Below, piece by piece: positions 1-11,290 of a stretch of 64,000 bases of DNA. A model generated the notes under the pieces. That model made no database searches and was not told where the DNA came from. It saw only the letters and a program-made list of their open reading frames with translations. Position numbers and translations under genes: made by a program. Each line of letters opens with the position of its first letter. Position 1 is the first letter of the stretch. This DNA comes from Pararge aegeria (Eukaryota > Arthropoda > Insecta > Lepidoptera > Nymphalidae): assembly GCF_905163445.1 (NCBI RefSeq), contig NC_053185.1:12728001-12792000 (forward strand), written 5' to 3'.

Positions 1-164
1 TCTATTTATCCTCATAAATCTTTCCTAGATTTCCATGAATATTTCTAGACCTACATTATCCAAATCGGTCCAGTCAATCTCGAGTTTTAGTGAGACTAAC
101 GAACAGCAATTCATTTTTATATATATAGATTATAGATAGATAACAATTTTTTTCAGAATTGGAT

Positions 165-235
165 AGAAGCAGAATTTACCTTGCGGAATTCCATGATATA
201 TTATGAAAATCAAGCTTTATTTTCATAATTAATGA
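165..235 (+). mobile_element. Penelope-like short repeat, 5' fragment
   Basis: It matches the first 70 bp of the repeat at 49451 (GGATAGAAGCAG, then CCATGATATATTATGAAAAT). It stops before the hammerhead-like segment. Confidence 0.55.
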
Positions 236-589
236 AAGAATATGAAATTAATTTGGGAAAGGCATACAAATACTTTTTTAGGGATTCCAATTCATACTTA
301 GCCGGTACGTAATTTTTAAGAATTGAAATGTATTATTTTTGGGGGAGCTTGCGGTCGTCATGATGAGCGGGTAATGTTGTTCTTCCGGTGTGCATTAGGT
401 AATGAAGCGGAATTGGTTTATTAAGGCTCCTCTGTAAGTGTGAAATGTGTTATATTACACGCCCTAATGCCGACTCACTTCCTGTTTAAGTTTTGCACTT
501 TGACAGTACAGAAATTTAATAATCTCTCGAATTTATTCCAAAGGCAAAGCGTACGTTATTAAGCCCGATTGATATTGAAGTTAATGAAG
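236..589. other. Unique AT-rich DNA, no gene seen
   Basis: I see no repeat of the window's families, no ORF with coding character and no splice-flanked exon. Confidence 0.6.
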
Positions 590-897
590 CGGTGGTTACG
601 CGGTGGGTAGGAGTTCGACTTCACTTTCGGGGTGGCGAGTTTGAACCCCAGCACGCACTCGTCTACCTTTTCTAAGTTATGTTCGTTTTTAGTAAATAAA
701 ATATCACTTGCTTCAACGGTGAAGGAAAACATCGCGAGGAAACCTACATGTCTAAAAGATCAACATAATGTTTTCAAAGGTGTTCGGAGTCCACCGATCC
801 GCACTGGGCCAGCGTGGTGGGGTTTAACCCCTTCTCATTGTGGCAGGAAAACCGTGCTCTGTAGTGGGCCGGTAATTGATTGATATGATGATAATGA
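590..897 (+). mobile_element. tRNA-derived SINE with (ATG)n tail, complete
   Basis: It begins GGTGGTTACGCGGTGGGTAG, a decayed A-box region, with GAGTTTGAACCCC as B box. The body runs through CTTCAACGGTGAAGGAAAAC and CCGCACTGGGCCAGCGTGG to GTGGGCCGGTAATTGATTG and an ATGATGATAATGA tail. The 83-residue open frame inside is not a gene. Nine or more copies of this family occur here. Confidence 0.7.
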
Positions 898-1369
898 AGT
901 TCGCCGGTAAGTCTTTAACTTTCAGCTATCATGGAACAATCTACTTATTTGCTTAATCTATGCAAACCTTTACATAATCATGTGTCATCTAAAATAAAAA
1001 AAAATATATTTAATGACAAAACACTAGAGTAACTATGTATTTATCAATACCAACTTGTAAATGCAGGTAAGATAATAGCATTAGCCCATTCTCTGGCACT
1101 AGATAATTTCAGCAAAGGTAACCCATAAAAAAATTCTTGCAGCTGTATGACCGCGTTTATAAATTAATGAAAGAAGACGTAATTAATACAACTTATAATA
1201 AAAACGTTGTAATTTTGTATGCCTACTGTAAGCAGTGTCATTTAATGTTTTCGGGTTTTAATTACTTACTTTATATAACAGATATACATATAGAATAAGA
1301 ATAGATTTCAAAATCACTGGCTTTTTTGTTACGGTTTTTTACAAATCCAGTGGGAACCGATTGTTTTCG

Positions 1370-1502
1370 TGGGATAAAAATATCCGTCCGTCCTTTCAAC
1401 CCTGTCCATGCCAAAAATCAAGTTGATGGGTTGCTCAGTTAGGGCGTTAAGGAAGGACAAACAAATAAACTCACTCTCGAAATTATAATATTAGTAAGGA
1501 TA
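1370..1502 (+). mobile_element. RTE-like LINE tail fragment
   Basis: GTCCATGCCAAAAATCAAGT, TTAGGGCGTTAAGGAAGGAC and TATAATATTAGTAAGGATAA. Confidence 0.5.
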
Positions 1503-1549
1503 AATCGACTGCTGAATAAATCCCCTAAATAAAATTAAAGGAATCAGCT

Positions 1550-1720
1550 CTAGTAAGACTAATGACGTCCTAATCATTGGATGACGTCACACATTCTCCC
1601 CCGCTTTCAGCTTCCAGCGGAGCGCGAATTAATTTTCGCCACAATTACCCGCTCTCGTTACTAATTGAGACATCAAAGACTCCGCTCCAAGCGGACGCTC
1701 CTTGCTACATCACTTCATTA
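1550..1720. promoter_or_regulatory. Candidate enhancer with paired CRE-like sites
   Basis: TGACGTC at 1563 and a full palindromic TGACGTCA at 1582 flank a homeodomain-type TAATCATT. GC-richer, non-repeat DNA with further AATTA motifs follows. Function is inferred from motif clustering. Confidence 0.25.
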
Positions 1721-1864
1721 TGTCCTTTTGAAACGCGACCTATTTGTAGCATTTGAAATTACAAACCTAACAGCTCCACTTATCAAAATGTTTGTAGTAT
1801 AATTTAGATTATAATCATCATTTTATTACTTTACAAGCAGCGTTCTAGACTGTGGTTTTATTAG

Positions 1865-1923
1865 TTCCCTTTCAACTATTTATTGGGTTATATCCTGTGA
1901 CCCAATAAATAGTTGAAAGGGAA
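1865..1923. repeat. Perfect 24-bp inverted repeat, 11-bp loop
   Basis: Arms 1865-1888 and 1900-1923 (TTCCCTTTCAACTATTTATT... and its complement) pair without mismatch. No terminal motif or target duplication marks it as a transposon. Its origin by template switching is inferred. Confidence 0.9.
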
Positions 1924-1970
1924 TTGTCCTTGAGTCCTGGTGAATTGTCCTTGAATTATCTCTAATCTAG

Positions 1971-2121
1971 TCTGGTGGCTACCTTACCGATACAGACGTG
2001 TCGCCAAGCTATTTAGCGTTCCGGTAGGTACGAGTACATTTTTATAACTGTCATACCCCTAACAGGTTAGCCCGATACCATCTTAGACTGCATTGCCTCT
2101 GCATTGTCAAGAGATAAATAA
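1971..2121 (+). mobile_element. Third-family SINE, middle-to-3' fragment
   Basis: TGGTGGCTACCTTACCGATA, TAGCGTTCCGGTAGG and CCCCTAACAGGTTAGCCCGA match the body. The tail is decayed. Confidence 0.55.
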
Positions 2122-2363
2122 CTTTTAAATGAATAAATTACCTACTACTTTAGTAGATCTATCTAGACCAGAATGTGGTGAGGTGGAAATCTGTTTTCAC
2201 TTTATAGCTGAGTATCTCATTTACTCGTTGGCAGATGGGAACTAAAAGGGAAAGAAGCAGACTTAACCAACCTGTCTATAACGGATATTGCTAGGATTCG
2301 AAGATAATTCTTTGTGTGCGGACGGACAAGCATGTATTTGAGTTTGTTATACTTCAAATAGCT

Positions 2364-2575
2364 ATCATCATTATCATCATCATCACACGAACCCATTACC
2401 GGCCCACTATAGGGCAAGGGTCTCCTCGAATGAGAATGGACTAAGGCTGCAGTTCAACTCGCTGGCCCTGTGCGAATTGGTGGACCCCTCTGTCCACACA
2501 CCTTTGAGAACATCACGGAGAATTCTCAGGTATACAGATGGTTTTCTTCACCGTTAAAGCAAGTTATATTTCACG
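2364..2575 (-). mobile_element. (ATG)n-tail SINE, head missing
   Basis: It starts CATCATTATCATCATCATCA and ends in CACCGTTAAAGCAAGTTATA. The tRNA head is absent, so it is 5' truncated. Confidence 0.65.
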
Positions 2576-2599
2576 ATAAATAAAAATCTTTAAACCTAA

Positions 2600-3469
2600 C
2601 CTAGTTATTTCGAAATCTAGCTCAGACATTTCCATTTCATTTATTCGTATAAGTAGATAGATTTGATTATGATAAAATCCGTCATAGACTATTAGAAGCA
2701 AGATTTCTTCATCATTGCTTCGGTTCCACTTCTAAAGTGTTTATATTTAATTTTACAAAAGCTTATTTCTAGTTTGTCCGCGGGCTTTGCCGGGGGCCGC
2801 TCGCACCGTTCGACCGCAAATATGGGGTCACCTGATAATGCCTGCGCAATTACACCATATTACCAGCCCACTCCTCAAATACGCTTGTTATACGATCAAA
2901 TGTCTCAGACGTGACTGCGGCAATATAATGCATTATCTTAGCTTGTAAATTATTCACGAGCGACCGGTAGGCGCCAAGAATCAAGGGCGATTGTAACGGT
3001 CGCCTGGCATATTGAATATTGAATATTGTATTAGTTTTCCCTGTAACAGTTTCGGACGAGTACATATATAATGTAGAGCCTAGGCCTAGTTCCGTGTATT
3101 ACCCCGTTATGAATAAATTCTTAGGGATAGCAACAGTAACGGCAATCAACTCTCCTTCCATGTATTGAAAGGTTTTATATGCACTCTCAAATATCTCACG
3201 CCAGACCCGGTCATTAAAAGCCTGTGTGGAGACGTGGGTTCAAGCAAAGCTGTTCCAAGCTGGAGGTTTGAATAGAGAATAATGAATCCAAAGTCTAAGA
3301 TGGATACAACAGTATTTTTGTTCTCTGTATTAAATGATTAATCTCTCATTTATTTACTAGCACGGATTACTTTAATTCTCTAATCACCGCCAAACTACAA
3401 ATTAAATTGTAGTTACAATTTAAAACGCAGTAGCAGTACAATTTATTAGAAATCTAAAAGCAATGTTCA
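2600..3469. other. Unique DNA, no gene seen
   Basis: The minus-strand open frame 2850-3065 has mixed composition but no start or splice context I trust. 2780-2860 is GC-rich and may be an old repeat edge. Confidence 0.5.
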
Positions 3470-3700
3470 AAAGAAAGTGCAATCACCCGGACAGCTAAGT
3501 CGTGGCACTTGAAGAGCACTTTGCGATGCTCGGAACAATCGATCGGCTCGACGCACTACAATTTGCGTAGTGGCAACTGGCAGCTCCTCAGCCTCCAGTA
3601 ATTTGAGTCCGTCGCCTTCGCCTGCCGTTACTCGGTAAACGCTACTGGAATATGTAGCCTGTGGTCGAGTTCCCAGTTTAAAACGTACAACGGACGAGTG
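3470..3700. promoter_or_regulatory. GC-richer unique island
   Basis: Non-repeat sequence of balanced composition in AT-rich flanks, with ATCGAT and CTCGAC motifs. No ORF with codon bias. Possible conserved non-coding element. Confidence 0.2.
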
Positions 3701-4479
3701 AGATACACACTAATTATGGGTAATTTTCAAAATCGATCGTCGAGCTTTTGCGCAGCTTGTGGCTTCCTGCGTTTGCACGTACTCTAGAATATGTAAGTGA
3801 AACGTGTCATGCTAGTTTTATAATTAGGCTGCTTGCCTGCCTTCATAATCCTGGAGTTCGAAATTTTATGGAATTATTAAAATGTAGAAAAATTTTGAAG
3901 TTTACATTTACGAAATTTTTCGTCCACATAAGGAAACCTTAGTGAAATTGTGATCTGACTTTCGACTGCAACTTTATAAAAAATAGCTGGTACAAATAAA
4001 AATAAGTCTTTTATTATTGCTGTGGTTTTCTTATTATTACCAAAATTGTAAATTTTGTAAGTTAGAAGCTTACTAAAACAAAATTCAGAGATGAAAATAA
4101 CTTGAAGAGAATAAGGTATGCCGTGCATTACTTATAAAAAACCACTGGTTCAAATACCTACGACTTATTTAACATATTACACTTATTAGTGTTGGTATTT
4201 TTAATTTTTACAGATTCAATGAAAACTCTTAAAACATATACCAATGAAATTTCTGAATTTCATTGTTATATGTTACTAAATCGAAATACACTAAAGAAAG
4301 CTTTGGCGAAAAATCATTCGTCCAAAGAAGGCGGGTTCGGTAAAATTTGTATTCAGACTGTAACTTGAAGTTATTTACTTTATAAACAATCGCTGGTTCA
4401 AATACTAGTCATTTAACAATGCTGTGAAATATAGGTTTGCACTAGCTACTATTTAATAAGGTATCGTCGAAACATTGAG
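3701..4479. other. AT-rich unique DNA, no gene seen
   Basis: Short open frames only, all AT-driven. No recognised repeat. Confidence 0.6.
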
Positions 4480-5090
4480 TTTGATCTGATGAGCGGTTGC
4501 GCCATAACAAATGCAGTAGAGCGAATTATGGGGGCGATCGATAGCTTCTAGATTGCATCTCAATAATGCTTGTTCGAGCTATCGTCCGAGATTGCTGGCG
4601 AGCGTGCCGACCTCCTATTTGCTCATTACAATCCTGCGCATAGCCGTACCCTTTTTATTTTATTTAGTCTATTTATAGGCGCGTTTTACTGTGAGACAAG
4701 ACAGACCGAATGTGTCCCACTAATAATGACTTCAGAAAGGATATTAGGTATGCGTCTCTGTTGCCGAGAGCGCACGGTGACCGTCGGGACGCGGTAATTG
4801 ATGACGTCGCGGGCAAGCGGTGTCCGCCCATTTTCCGTCAATTTTCGTCACTTGAGTGATGGTAGCCGGTACCGCCCATGGACCTGCGTCCCGCATCCCT
4901 CGCGCCCGGGACTCCCGCGTACGGCACGCGCCGCGCTAAATTTAAATGGGATGAACTTGTAACAGGCGGCCGCCGTAGAGGAATGTGAGCCGCTTGAAGC
5001 GTTAATCATATATTTGTGACAGAAACACGCCGGGATGTCGTCGGATGAGGCGTAAAAATTGGCCATTTGGTTGTTTTCTTTGTGGTGTCG
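4480..5090. promoter_or_regulatory. GC-rich island, possible distal promoter or enhancer
   Basis: One of the longest GC-rich unique stretches in the first 30 kb. It contains TGACGTC (4802), CACGCGCCGCGC and NotI-like GGCGGCCGC (4966). Short open frames on both strands lack homology I recognise. Could be an untranslated exon or an enhancer. Confidence 0.25.
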
Positions 5091-6059
5091 TGCGCGTTAA
5101 TCTGCTTTATAAGTCTTGTACCTGATTCTTGGAAAGCTTTTTTTTGGAATCTTTCTTGGAGTGATATCTTGAAACAAGTGCCTACAATGATTTATATTGA
5201 TAACACTGTTTATCTATTGATTAATTTGTATTATTTGATACACTAACTGCATTACATAATCGTGTCATCATAATCGTCAACCTATTAATGTACCATAACT
5301 GGGTATAAGCCAAGTATTACAGGAGAGCCCTCCACACGGCCCTAGAACAGGGAGGCAGGTTATGAAAAAATCTTATCATATATTAGTGTAGGAGTAACTA
5401 GGACCGATGGCTTAATGTGACCTTAAAAACACACTGTTCTGCTCACCAATTTCCGTGAAATAGTATAAATCTTAGTCCAACAATTACTTGAGCCCCTAGC
5501 CATTGAAAAAGGAAACTCTAAATGTGCAAACTCAGCTAAAGACAAAGTGCTACCTAATCTCCCCTACAGCGAACAATAGCCAGTTGGGGCATAAATAAGC
5601 TTGGGGCACTTAATGAACGTATAAACTTCCGAAGTTACCTACCTATGGAGTGGAGCTAGTTGGTGGCCTGTTTCTATGGCAACATCTTTGAAATTGCGGT
5701 GCTGATAATAATTGACTTGGTAGGTTTTTACTATCAAAGTAAACTATTTACTTCATCTACACAAAATTATACTACACTAGCTTCGTCTGTGTGGACTTCA
5801 GAATTGTCTTGAACTCAATTCTAACAACTCTAGAAACGAAAAATGTCAAAGTAATAAAAAATGGAATAAAATTTACACTCGTGTTATCGCTTGCGCTGTA
5901 ATAGAGAAAAATAGCTGCAGTTTTGTGTTTCAGCTATAACGTATTTAATATGATAGAGTCGCAAAACTTTATATTTTTTGTTGACGCACATTATTTAAAT
6001 TAATATACTCCTAGACACAACATCATTTAAATACTATAAATATTTGAGAGATCGGTATA
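5091..6059. other. Unique DNA with worn SINE-like traces
   Basis: 5265-5370 (GTCATCATAATCGTCAACCT, ACTGGGTATAAGCC) may be a worn (ATG)n-tail SINE. Otherwise nothing. Confidence 0.4.
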
Positions 6060-6316
6060 GAAAGTACATGACCTTTTCCATAGCATAGGTGAAATGCATA
6101 CCAAATTTCAAAACTGTCTGCCCGTGGCTTAGCTCGTAAACAATTATCGATTTTCCCTCGGGATCTACTTAAGGAATCTAAATAAAAATTAGCCTATGTT
6201 CTTTTCCATGTCAAAGGCTACATGCATGCCAAATTTCATCCAAACCCGTTTTGCCGTTTTTGCGTGATTGAGTAACAAACATTCACGCTTTCACATTTAT
6301 AATATTAGTAGGATAG
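6060..6316 (+). mobile_element. RTE-like LINE tail fragment
   Basis: ATGCATACCAAATTTCAAAA, CATGCATGCCAAATTTCATC and GTAACAAACATTCACGCTTT, then ATAATATTAGTAGGATAGTA. Non-coding. Confidence 0.55.
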
Positions 6317-6847
6317 TAGGATATCAGTAGGATTAGACAGTGAATGGGAAGAGAGTTGGGCCGTTTGCTTCAAAATTGCAGATGAAGCACAAAAATTTCT
6401 TGTTTAGTGTTGGTGGCCTTAGACATAATCACGCGAATATCTAAGCATTCTTACATGTACCTGCCTAAGATACCAAAGCTCATCTAATTGGATAGTCGTG
6501 ATGAATTAATTTAGCTATGCTCTTAAGGGTTCTCAGAAGAGGGCTTTATAGCCTATGAAATATAAAGTACTTATTGCTTGTAAAAAAGTCATATTCGTGT
6601 TAGCCGAGAACAATCAATGTTCTCGAAATCAGGTCAAGAGAACGTTGACGAGCGGGATCATGCGAGCACGTGTTGCTTTTTGTTGCGGTTATTATGTTGT
6701 CAGATAAGTCTGAAAGTTCATTGTCTCGGCTGATATTGTGGGTAATGGGCCAATGGTCGCTCCATTAAAAGATTAACTTATAAATGCGAACTGTATGCGT
6801 ACGCGCAAGAAAAAATAGTTTTTCAAATTAATATCTAGTTTATTTGC

Positions 6848-7131
6848 GGCCGATTGGCGCAGTGGGCAGCGACCCTGCTTTCTGAGTCCAAGGCCGTGGG
6901 TTCGATTCCTACTGCTGGAAAATGTTTGTGTGATGAACATGAATGTTTTTCAGTGTCTAGGTGTTTATATGTATATTATAAGTATTTATGTATATTATTC
7001 ATAAAAAATAATATTCATCAGATATCTTAGTACCCATAACACAGGCTACGCTTACTTTGGGACTAGATGGCGGTGTGTGTATTGTCATAGTATATTTATT
7101 ATTTATTTATTATTATTTATTTTCGTTTCGT
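6848..7131 (+). mobile_element. Metulj-like tRNA-derived SINE (complete)
   Basis: The head GGCCGATTGGCGCAGTGGGC contains a polymerase III A box, and GGTTCGATTCC is the B box. The body has GTGTGATGAACATGAATG and TACCCATAACACAGGCTACG, and the end is a (TTAT)n tail. The tRNA-like head would drive its transcription. Seven copies lie in this window. Confidence 0.75.
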
Positions 7132-8179
7132 GAGGCTTTTAGCCCGTTGGCTTTGTTAAATATGAAACGAATTTTGTCTCGATGTTGCATGATGAATTGC
7201 TTGACGTAAGGGGTCTTGACGTAGGCCTTCTGGGCACTTAAAGGAGACAGGCGAGCGATATAGAGCTGGAACCGAATTATATTAAGCTGCTGGTATACTG
7301 GTTAGTGGGATACATATATGTTTGCTATAAATATATTTTCGGATCGTAAAGTATCAAAAGGTCTGATTATTTATTATTTGTACTATCGTATATCCTTAAT
7401 TTTAGTTAACAAACCTACCTGGTTTATATTAATGAATATGGACGGTTGTTAATTAAACGCACAAGTGAACCGTAATTAAAGTTTAATTTAATTTACTATG
7501 AAATATTGCATGCACGCAGAGTTACCAGCAGTTGTTGATAGACGATTTCCTGAAACATCTTATCGACTCACGCCACAATTATAAGTGAACAATTACACGT
7601 TGTCATAAGTAATTGAAGGTATCAAAGTCTGCTAGTTCGTAGCTAGATATTGTTTGTAATCTTATAAGTATGAAGTAACAGGATACCATGTGATTTTAAT
7701 ATCTACGGCACGTAATGCTAACGGGTCGTAAACCGACCAAGCTTTGGTTTATCAAATATAAACTTGAGCATAAAAATATTTTAGATATAATTTAGACCTA
7801 AACGGTAAAGTGTGTTACGTATTAAGATTTGATTAGCTTTTGTTTCTTGGCAGGTGTGCTACAGTATTTTTTTGACTAATGATTTTCGTATGATATGAAA
7901 CCGCAAACTTTAAACAATGCGATGTTTTAATGTAAGGGTTATTAGGTTTTGTAAAATACTACTAGAGTACTACCAAAGGACTCAATTTTTAATGAAATAA
8001 TGCTGCGAATATTGACATGTATTGTAACATGAGATTAACAAAAAATATATAGAATTCGAAGATTTTAGCTAAGTTGTAAGTAGAGCTTTATATTTGAGGT
8101 GCGTTATTGTCGTTACAGTATTCGCGTGACAATTGCTATTAATTTTAATTACCATAAAGCAATTTAGCAAGCATTCAAT
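7132..8179. other. Unique AT-rich DNA, no gene seen
   Basis: No repeat, ORF or exon signal beyond background. 7130-7270 is somewhat GC-richer. Confidence 0.55.
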
Positions 8180-8350
8180 TAAAACGGAGGAATTTATAAT
8201 ATTGGAGTGACGTAATAAGAGGTGACATCACCACAGGCGGCAATTCGATTGTCGCAAGCCGGTATCGGGGGCGGGACGGTACATGCCGTGATTTACCAAT
8301 CGAATACCCGCACTGAATGCCGCTATCGATAATAGTCGATGTAACGCGTA
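8180..8350. promoter_or_regulatory. GC-richer unique island
   Basis: TGACGTAA, GGGGGCGGGACGG and ATCGATAATAGTCGAT in unique DNA. Function unknown. Confidence 0.2.
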
Positions 8351-8598
8351 CAGTCAAGGCAATATTCTAAACACATTTCTAACAACTTTCACCAAAACGA
8401 TTATAAAATCAGTCTACATTCATAAATGTAAGACAAGTCTATGAATTACCTACTAAATTATTTTGCAGAAAAAAGTAGCTTTCATGTATCTTATAATTGA
8501 AAACATTATGTCCTACGTCTCAGTCCAACAATCCGTTTTGAAGTAGCTTCGAGTGTCTAAGTTATTTGTTAGATACTAAGACTAGCTTACTTGTTGAA

Positions 8599-8916
8599 GT
8601 GGTGATAGCGTCATAAAGTTGTTGTAGCTTAGTGGTAAGAGTTTTGGTCTGCTTTCGGCGGCTTCGATTCGGCACACGCCTCTAACTTTTCGGAGTTAGA
8701 TGCGCATTTAGAATATCACTTGCTTTAACGGTGAAGAATATCATAGTGACAAGAGCTGCACGCCTGACAGTTCTCCGTACCGTTTTGAAAGGCCTGTGAA
8801 TTCAACCGATTCCCACTTGGACAGCGCGGTAGATAGACAACGACTTAAACCTTTCTTAATCTAAGAGGAGATCCGTCCCTGTGGTGAGCCGGTAATGGTG
8901 TGATATTGATGATTAG
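8599..8916 (+). mobile_element. tRNA-derived SINE with (ATG)n tail, diverged full copy
   Basis: It starts AGTGGTGATAGC and carries GTTGTAGCTTAGTGGTAAG (A-box-like). It then has the family body (TCACTTGCTTTAACGGTGAA) and a GAGCCGGTAATGG end with GATATTGATGATTAG. Confidence 0.6.
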
Positions 8917-9038
8917 ATATGTGTACATAAAATGTTTATTTTTGTCTTTGGGAGGCTTCGGCCTCGTCTAGATACCAGTCAACTGACCGCAAAGCGATTT
9001 AACGATTTAGTAGAACAAAAAAAAGCAAGACCTAGCTC

Positions 9039-9183
9039 CAGTGGCGTGCACTCCATACATGCACAAAAGCACTGCATACTCTAACATTGATATAATATAA
9101 CTCGTATAGGAGGAGAATTTGTGCCGTTTTATGCAATTTTCCTGGTGAATGCATACCCTGGTAGGAAGCCCAGTACACGCCAG
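9039..9183. mobile_element. hAT-type MITE copy
   Basis: It starts CAGTGGCGTGCAC at 9039 and ends with a decayed complement, GTACACGCCAG. It is flanked by CCTAGCTC (9031-9038) and GCTAGCTC (9184-9191), an 8-bp target duplication with one difference. The inner sequence resembles the other copies: GGCATGCATACCCTG-like arms and TGCCGTTTTATG. Confidence 0.7.
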
Positions 9184-9209
9184 GCTAGCTCACTAATAAA
9201 TCATTCCTA

Positions 9210-9405
9210 AGAATATTATGATAAAAGTTAAATTCATTATTCAAACTTCTAGTAGGTAGGCCTAATATACGCACTTTTGAAACGACAAGTCTGTCTGTGT
9301 GTAGTGACTCTACCACCGGCATTCGGAAGGCAGATTCTACCGAGAAGAAGCCGGCAAGAAACTTGCAACTGCTCTTTTCCAATATCAACAATTTACATTT
9401 TACAT
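9210..9405 (-). mobile_element. CR1/Jockey-like LINE 3' UTR fragment
   Basis: It shares AACGACAAGTCTG, TAGTGACTCTACCACCGG and AAGCCGGCAAGAAACT with the 48208 copy. It ends with TGAATAATGAATTTAACT on the minus strand. No coding remains. Confidence 0.6.
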
Positions 9406-9789
9406 TTTAAAATTCTCTGAAATTTCTACTTTAGGCATATTTACTAAAACTAAAACGAGTAACTACTACATTAAAAACAATATGCAAAAACTATTTCATT
9501 AATATTACTTTAGCCGAAAAAGCTTAAAAGACACCGTTAAATATTTATTATTCGTTTTGATTGATTTTCGTGCTCACCGAAAGCCCAAGACGCATTACGC
9601 CAGCTTTTCTTTCACAGTAGAGTGATTTTTTTAAGCCGGATCAGGCAGATCAACATCATCATACTTCACTTAATATTATATGTAGTATGTTTCAAGTGTA
9701 TCCTTATAAAATAATAAGTTATTCAGTGTCATCATAGACAAAAAAGAACGAAGCCACTTATGTATTTTTTTAAGTTGAAAAACTGTCTT

Positions 9790-10020
9790 AGGATAGGGTT
9801 TGGCGTCACGCAGCCTACGCAGAGCGGAAACGCACCGCTCATGCATAATTCAAAGGCGAAGGCAAATACAAATAAATAGGCACGAAATAAATACAAACAG
9901 GCTGAATGGAGCCGCGGCGGTGGGCGTGGCCGCGCGACATAAATATCGCGGCGTCATACAAGCGGATATTTGTTCGGCTATTTTGGACTATCGAGTATTG
10001 CGCACTGTAACATCAACTTT
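9790..10020. promoter_or_regulatory. GC-rich unique island
   Basis: CGCGGCGGTGGGCGTGGCCG (9914) includes a GC/CACC-type box (GGGCGTGG), followed by CATAAATATCGCGGCG. The 92-residue open frame here has no recognisable domain. Confidence 0.2.
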
Positions 10021-10234
10021 TATGAGATATCAGCGGTTGAACTTTTTAATTAAGTTTAATTCAATTGCAAACCTATAAGTTTTTAATTCTTACATTAGGA
10101 TTATTATTTAATTTAAACTTTTCTTTTCATTTAACTTAGCATCTTAACTGTTAACCATATAATGTTTATTAAGATTTTAGTAATGTAGCAATTGTGTATA
10201 ATTTGTATCTACTATATTTGAAAAAAACAGTCTT

Positions 10235-10400
10235 GGTCGACACCTTGTATCCCAACTACTTAATGGTCAGGTTGCTGATCGCAACAGAGGATAAGTAGTA
10301 GTAGCAGCATAGAGGACGCTGATGCTGCCCGTTTCCCGTTATGTCCTTTAGTCGCCCCGTACTTAAACCCCCGGAAGAGGAGGGGAGGTGACAACTATGA
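10235..10400 (-). repeat. Interspersed repeat shared with 20130
   Basis: AGAGGACGCTGATGCTGCCC, CCGTTATGTCCTTTAGTCGC and CCCGTACTTAAACCCCCG are the complement of blocks at 20130-20290. Unclassified. Confidence 0.4.
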
Positions 10401-11028
10401 CATAAATTGAGCTAACTAAAAACAAGAATAACCGAGTTAGTGCGATCAATATTTACAAAAAGTATATGCCGTCCAAATTATCACTTATATGGTACTCGAA
10501 ACGCAGGCGTGTGGTAATGCCTCTGTATGGTAAAACTAAGCTAGTTATATGATTATTTACATTGAGATTTATCTAATATGCTAACTCTGTGCTTCTTGAA
10601 CATAATTAGTTCGTGAGCTATGCACGTCGGGAGCAGATCGGGTGCGCTCGGTGACTGTGTAATGGTTGGTTCACGAGCGCTATTACAGCTGTCTGGTGCG
10701 CGGGCGCATGCGAGAATCCCGCACCAGAAACTACCACGCTTTCCTTCTAATTGCTTTCGTTTTGCTGGGCCGATGCGATGCTTTTTCGTAAAACAAAATA
10801 TTAGGTACTTAGTTAATAGTTATAGGATGCATAAATCAAATTGATTGCCTCCTTACCTAAAGATTAGCAGTCAGTTCATCTTCTTCTTACTTTTAATTTT
10901 CAACTTCATCTTATCTTTTAAACAGTATAGTTCTAGACTTAATTTCAATCTACTCCCGTATCCTTTTGCTTCTAATTCTACTTGCTCCCCCATTTTTTGC
11001 GTTCGTTTTTTTTATAGACATACTCGTA

Positions 11029-11290
11029 ATTGATGGACCAAGCAGATAACCTACCTGATGGTCAGTGGAAAACCATCTATTACCATATAAATTCGCAGGC
11101 CATGCAAGGAATACGTCGTACAAAGTTTCGCTTGTGTCCAGCAACCTGAGGCGTAGGTGTTAAGCATTTTGTGCACAGTTAAACCGGCAACCACGCTCTT
11201 CAAATTGGAAGAGGATAAGGCAGATATAAGTCTGACGGTAGTGCTTTACTGGAGGAGCTCGGACACAAGCATCTCTAATAAACTACTACT
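11029..11290 (+). repeat. Family-B interspersed repeat
   Basis: TTGATGGACCAAGCAGATAA, GGTGTTAAGCATTTTGTGCA, CCGGCAACCACGCTCTTC and GACGGTAGTGCTTTACTGGA, ending near CTCGGACACAAGC. Unclassified; no coding sequence. Confidence 0.55.

Noticed and set aside
632..883. 83-residue open frame
   Set aside because: It lies entirely within a tRNA-derived SINE.
1865..1923. microRNA precursor
   Set aside because: The stem is perfectly paired and too short, unlike an animal pre-miRNA, and no known miRNA seed is recognised.
4570..5066. Open frames in the GC-rich island on both strands
   Set aside because: No domain, no consensus splice pair, and opposite-strand frames are equally open.
6848..6915. Possible true tRNA gene (A and B boxes)
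   Set aside because: The sequence does not fold as a full cloverleaf and is followed by the SINE body. All such hits are SINE heads.
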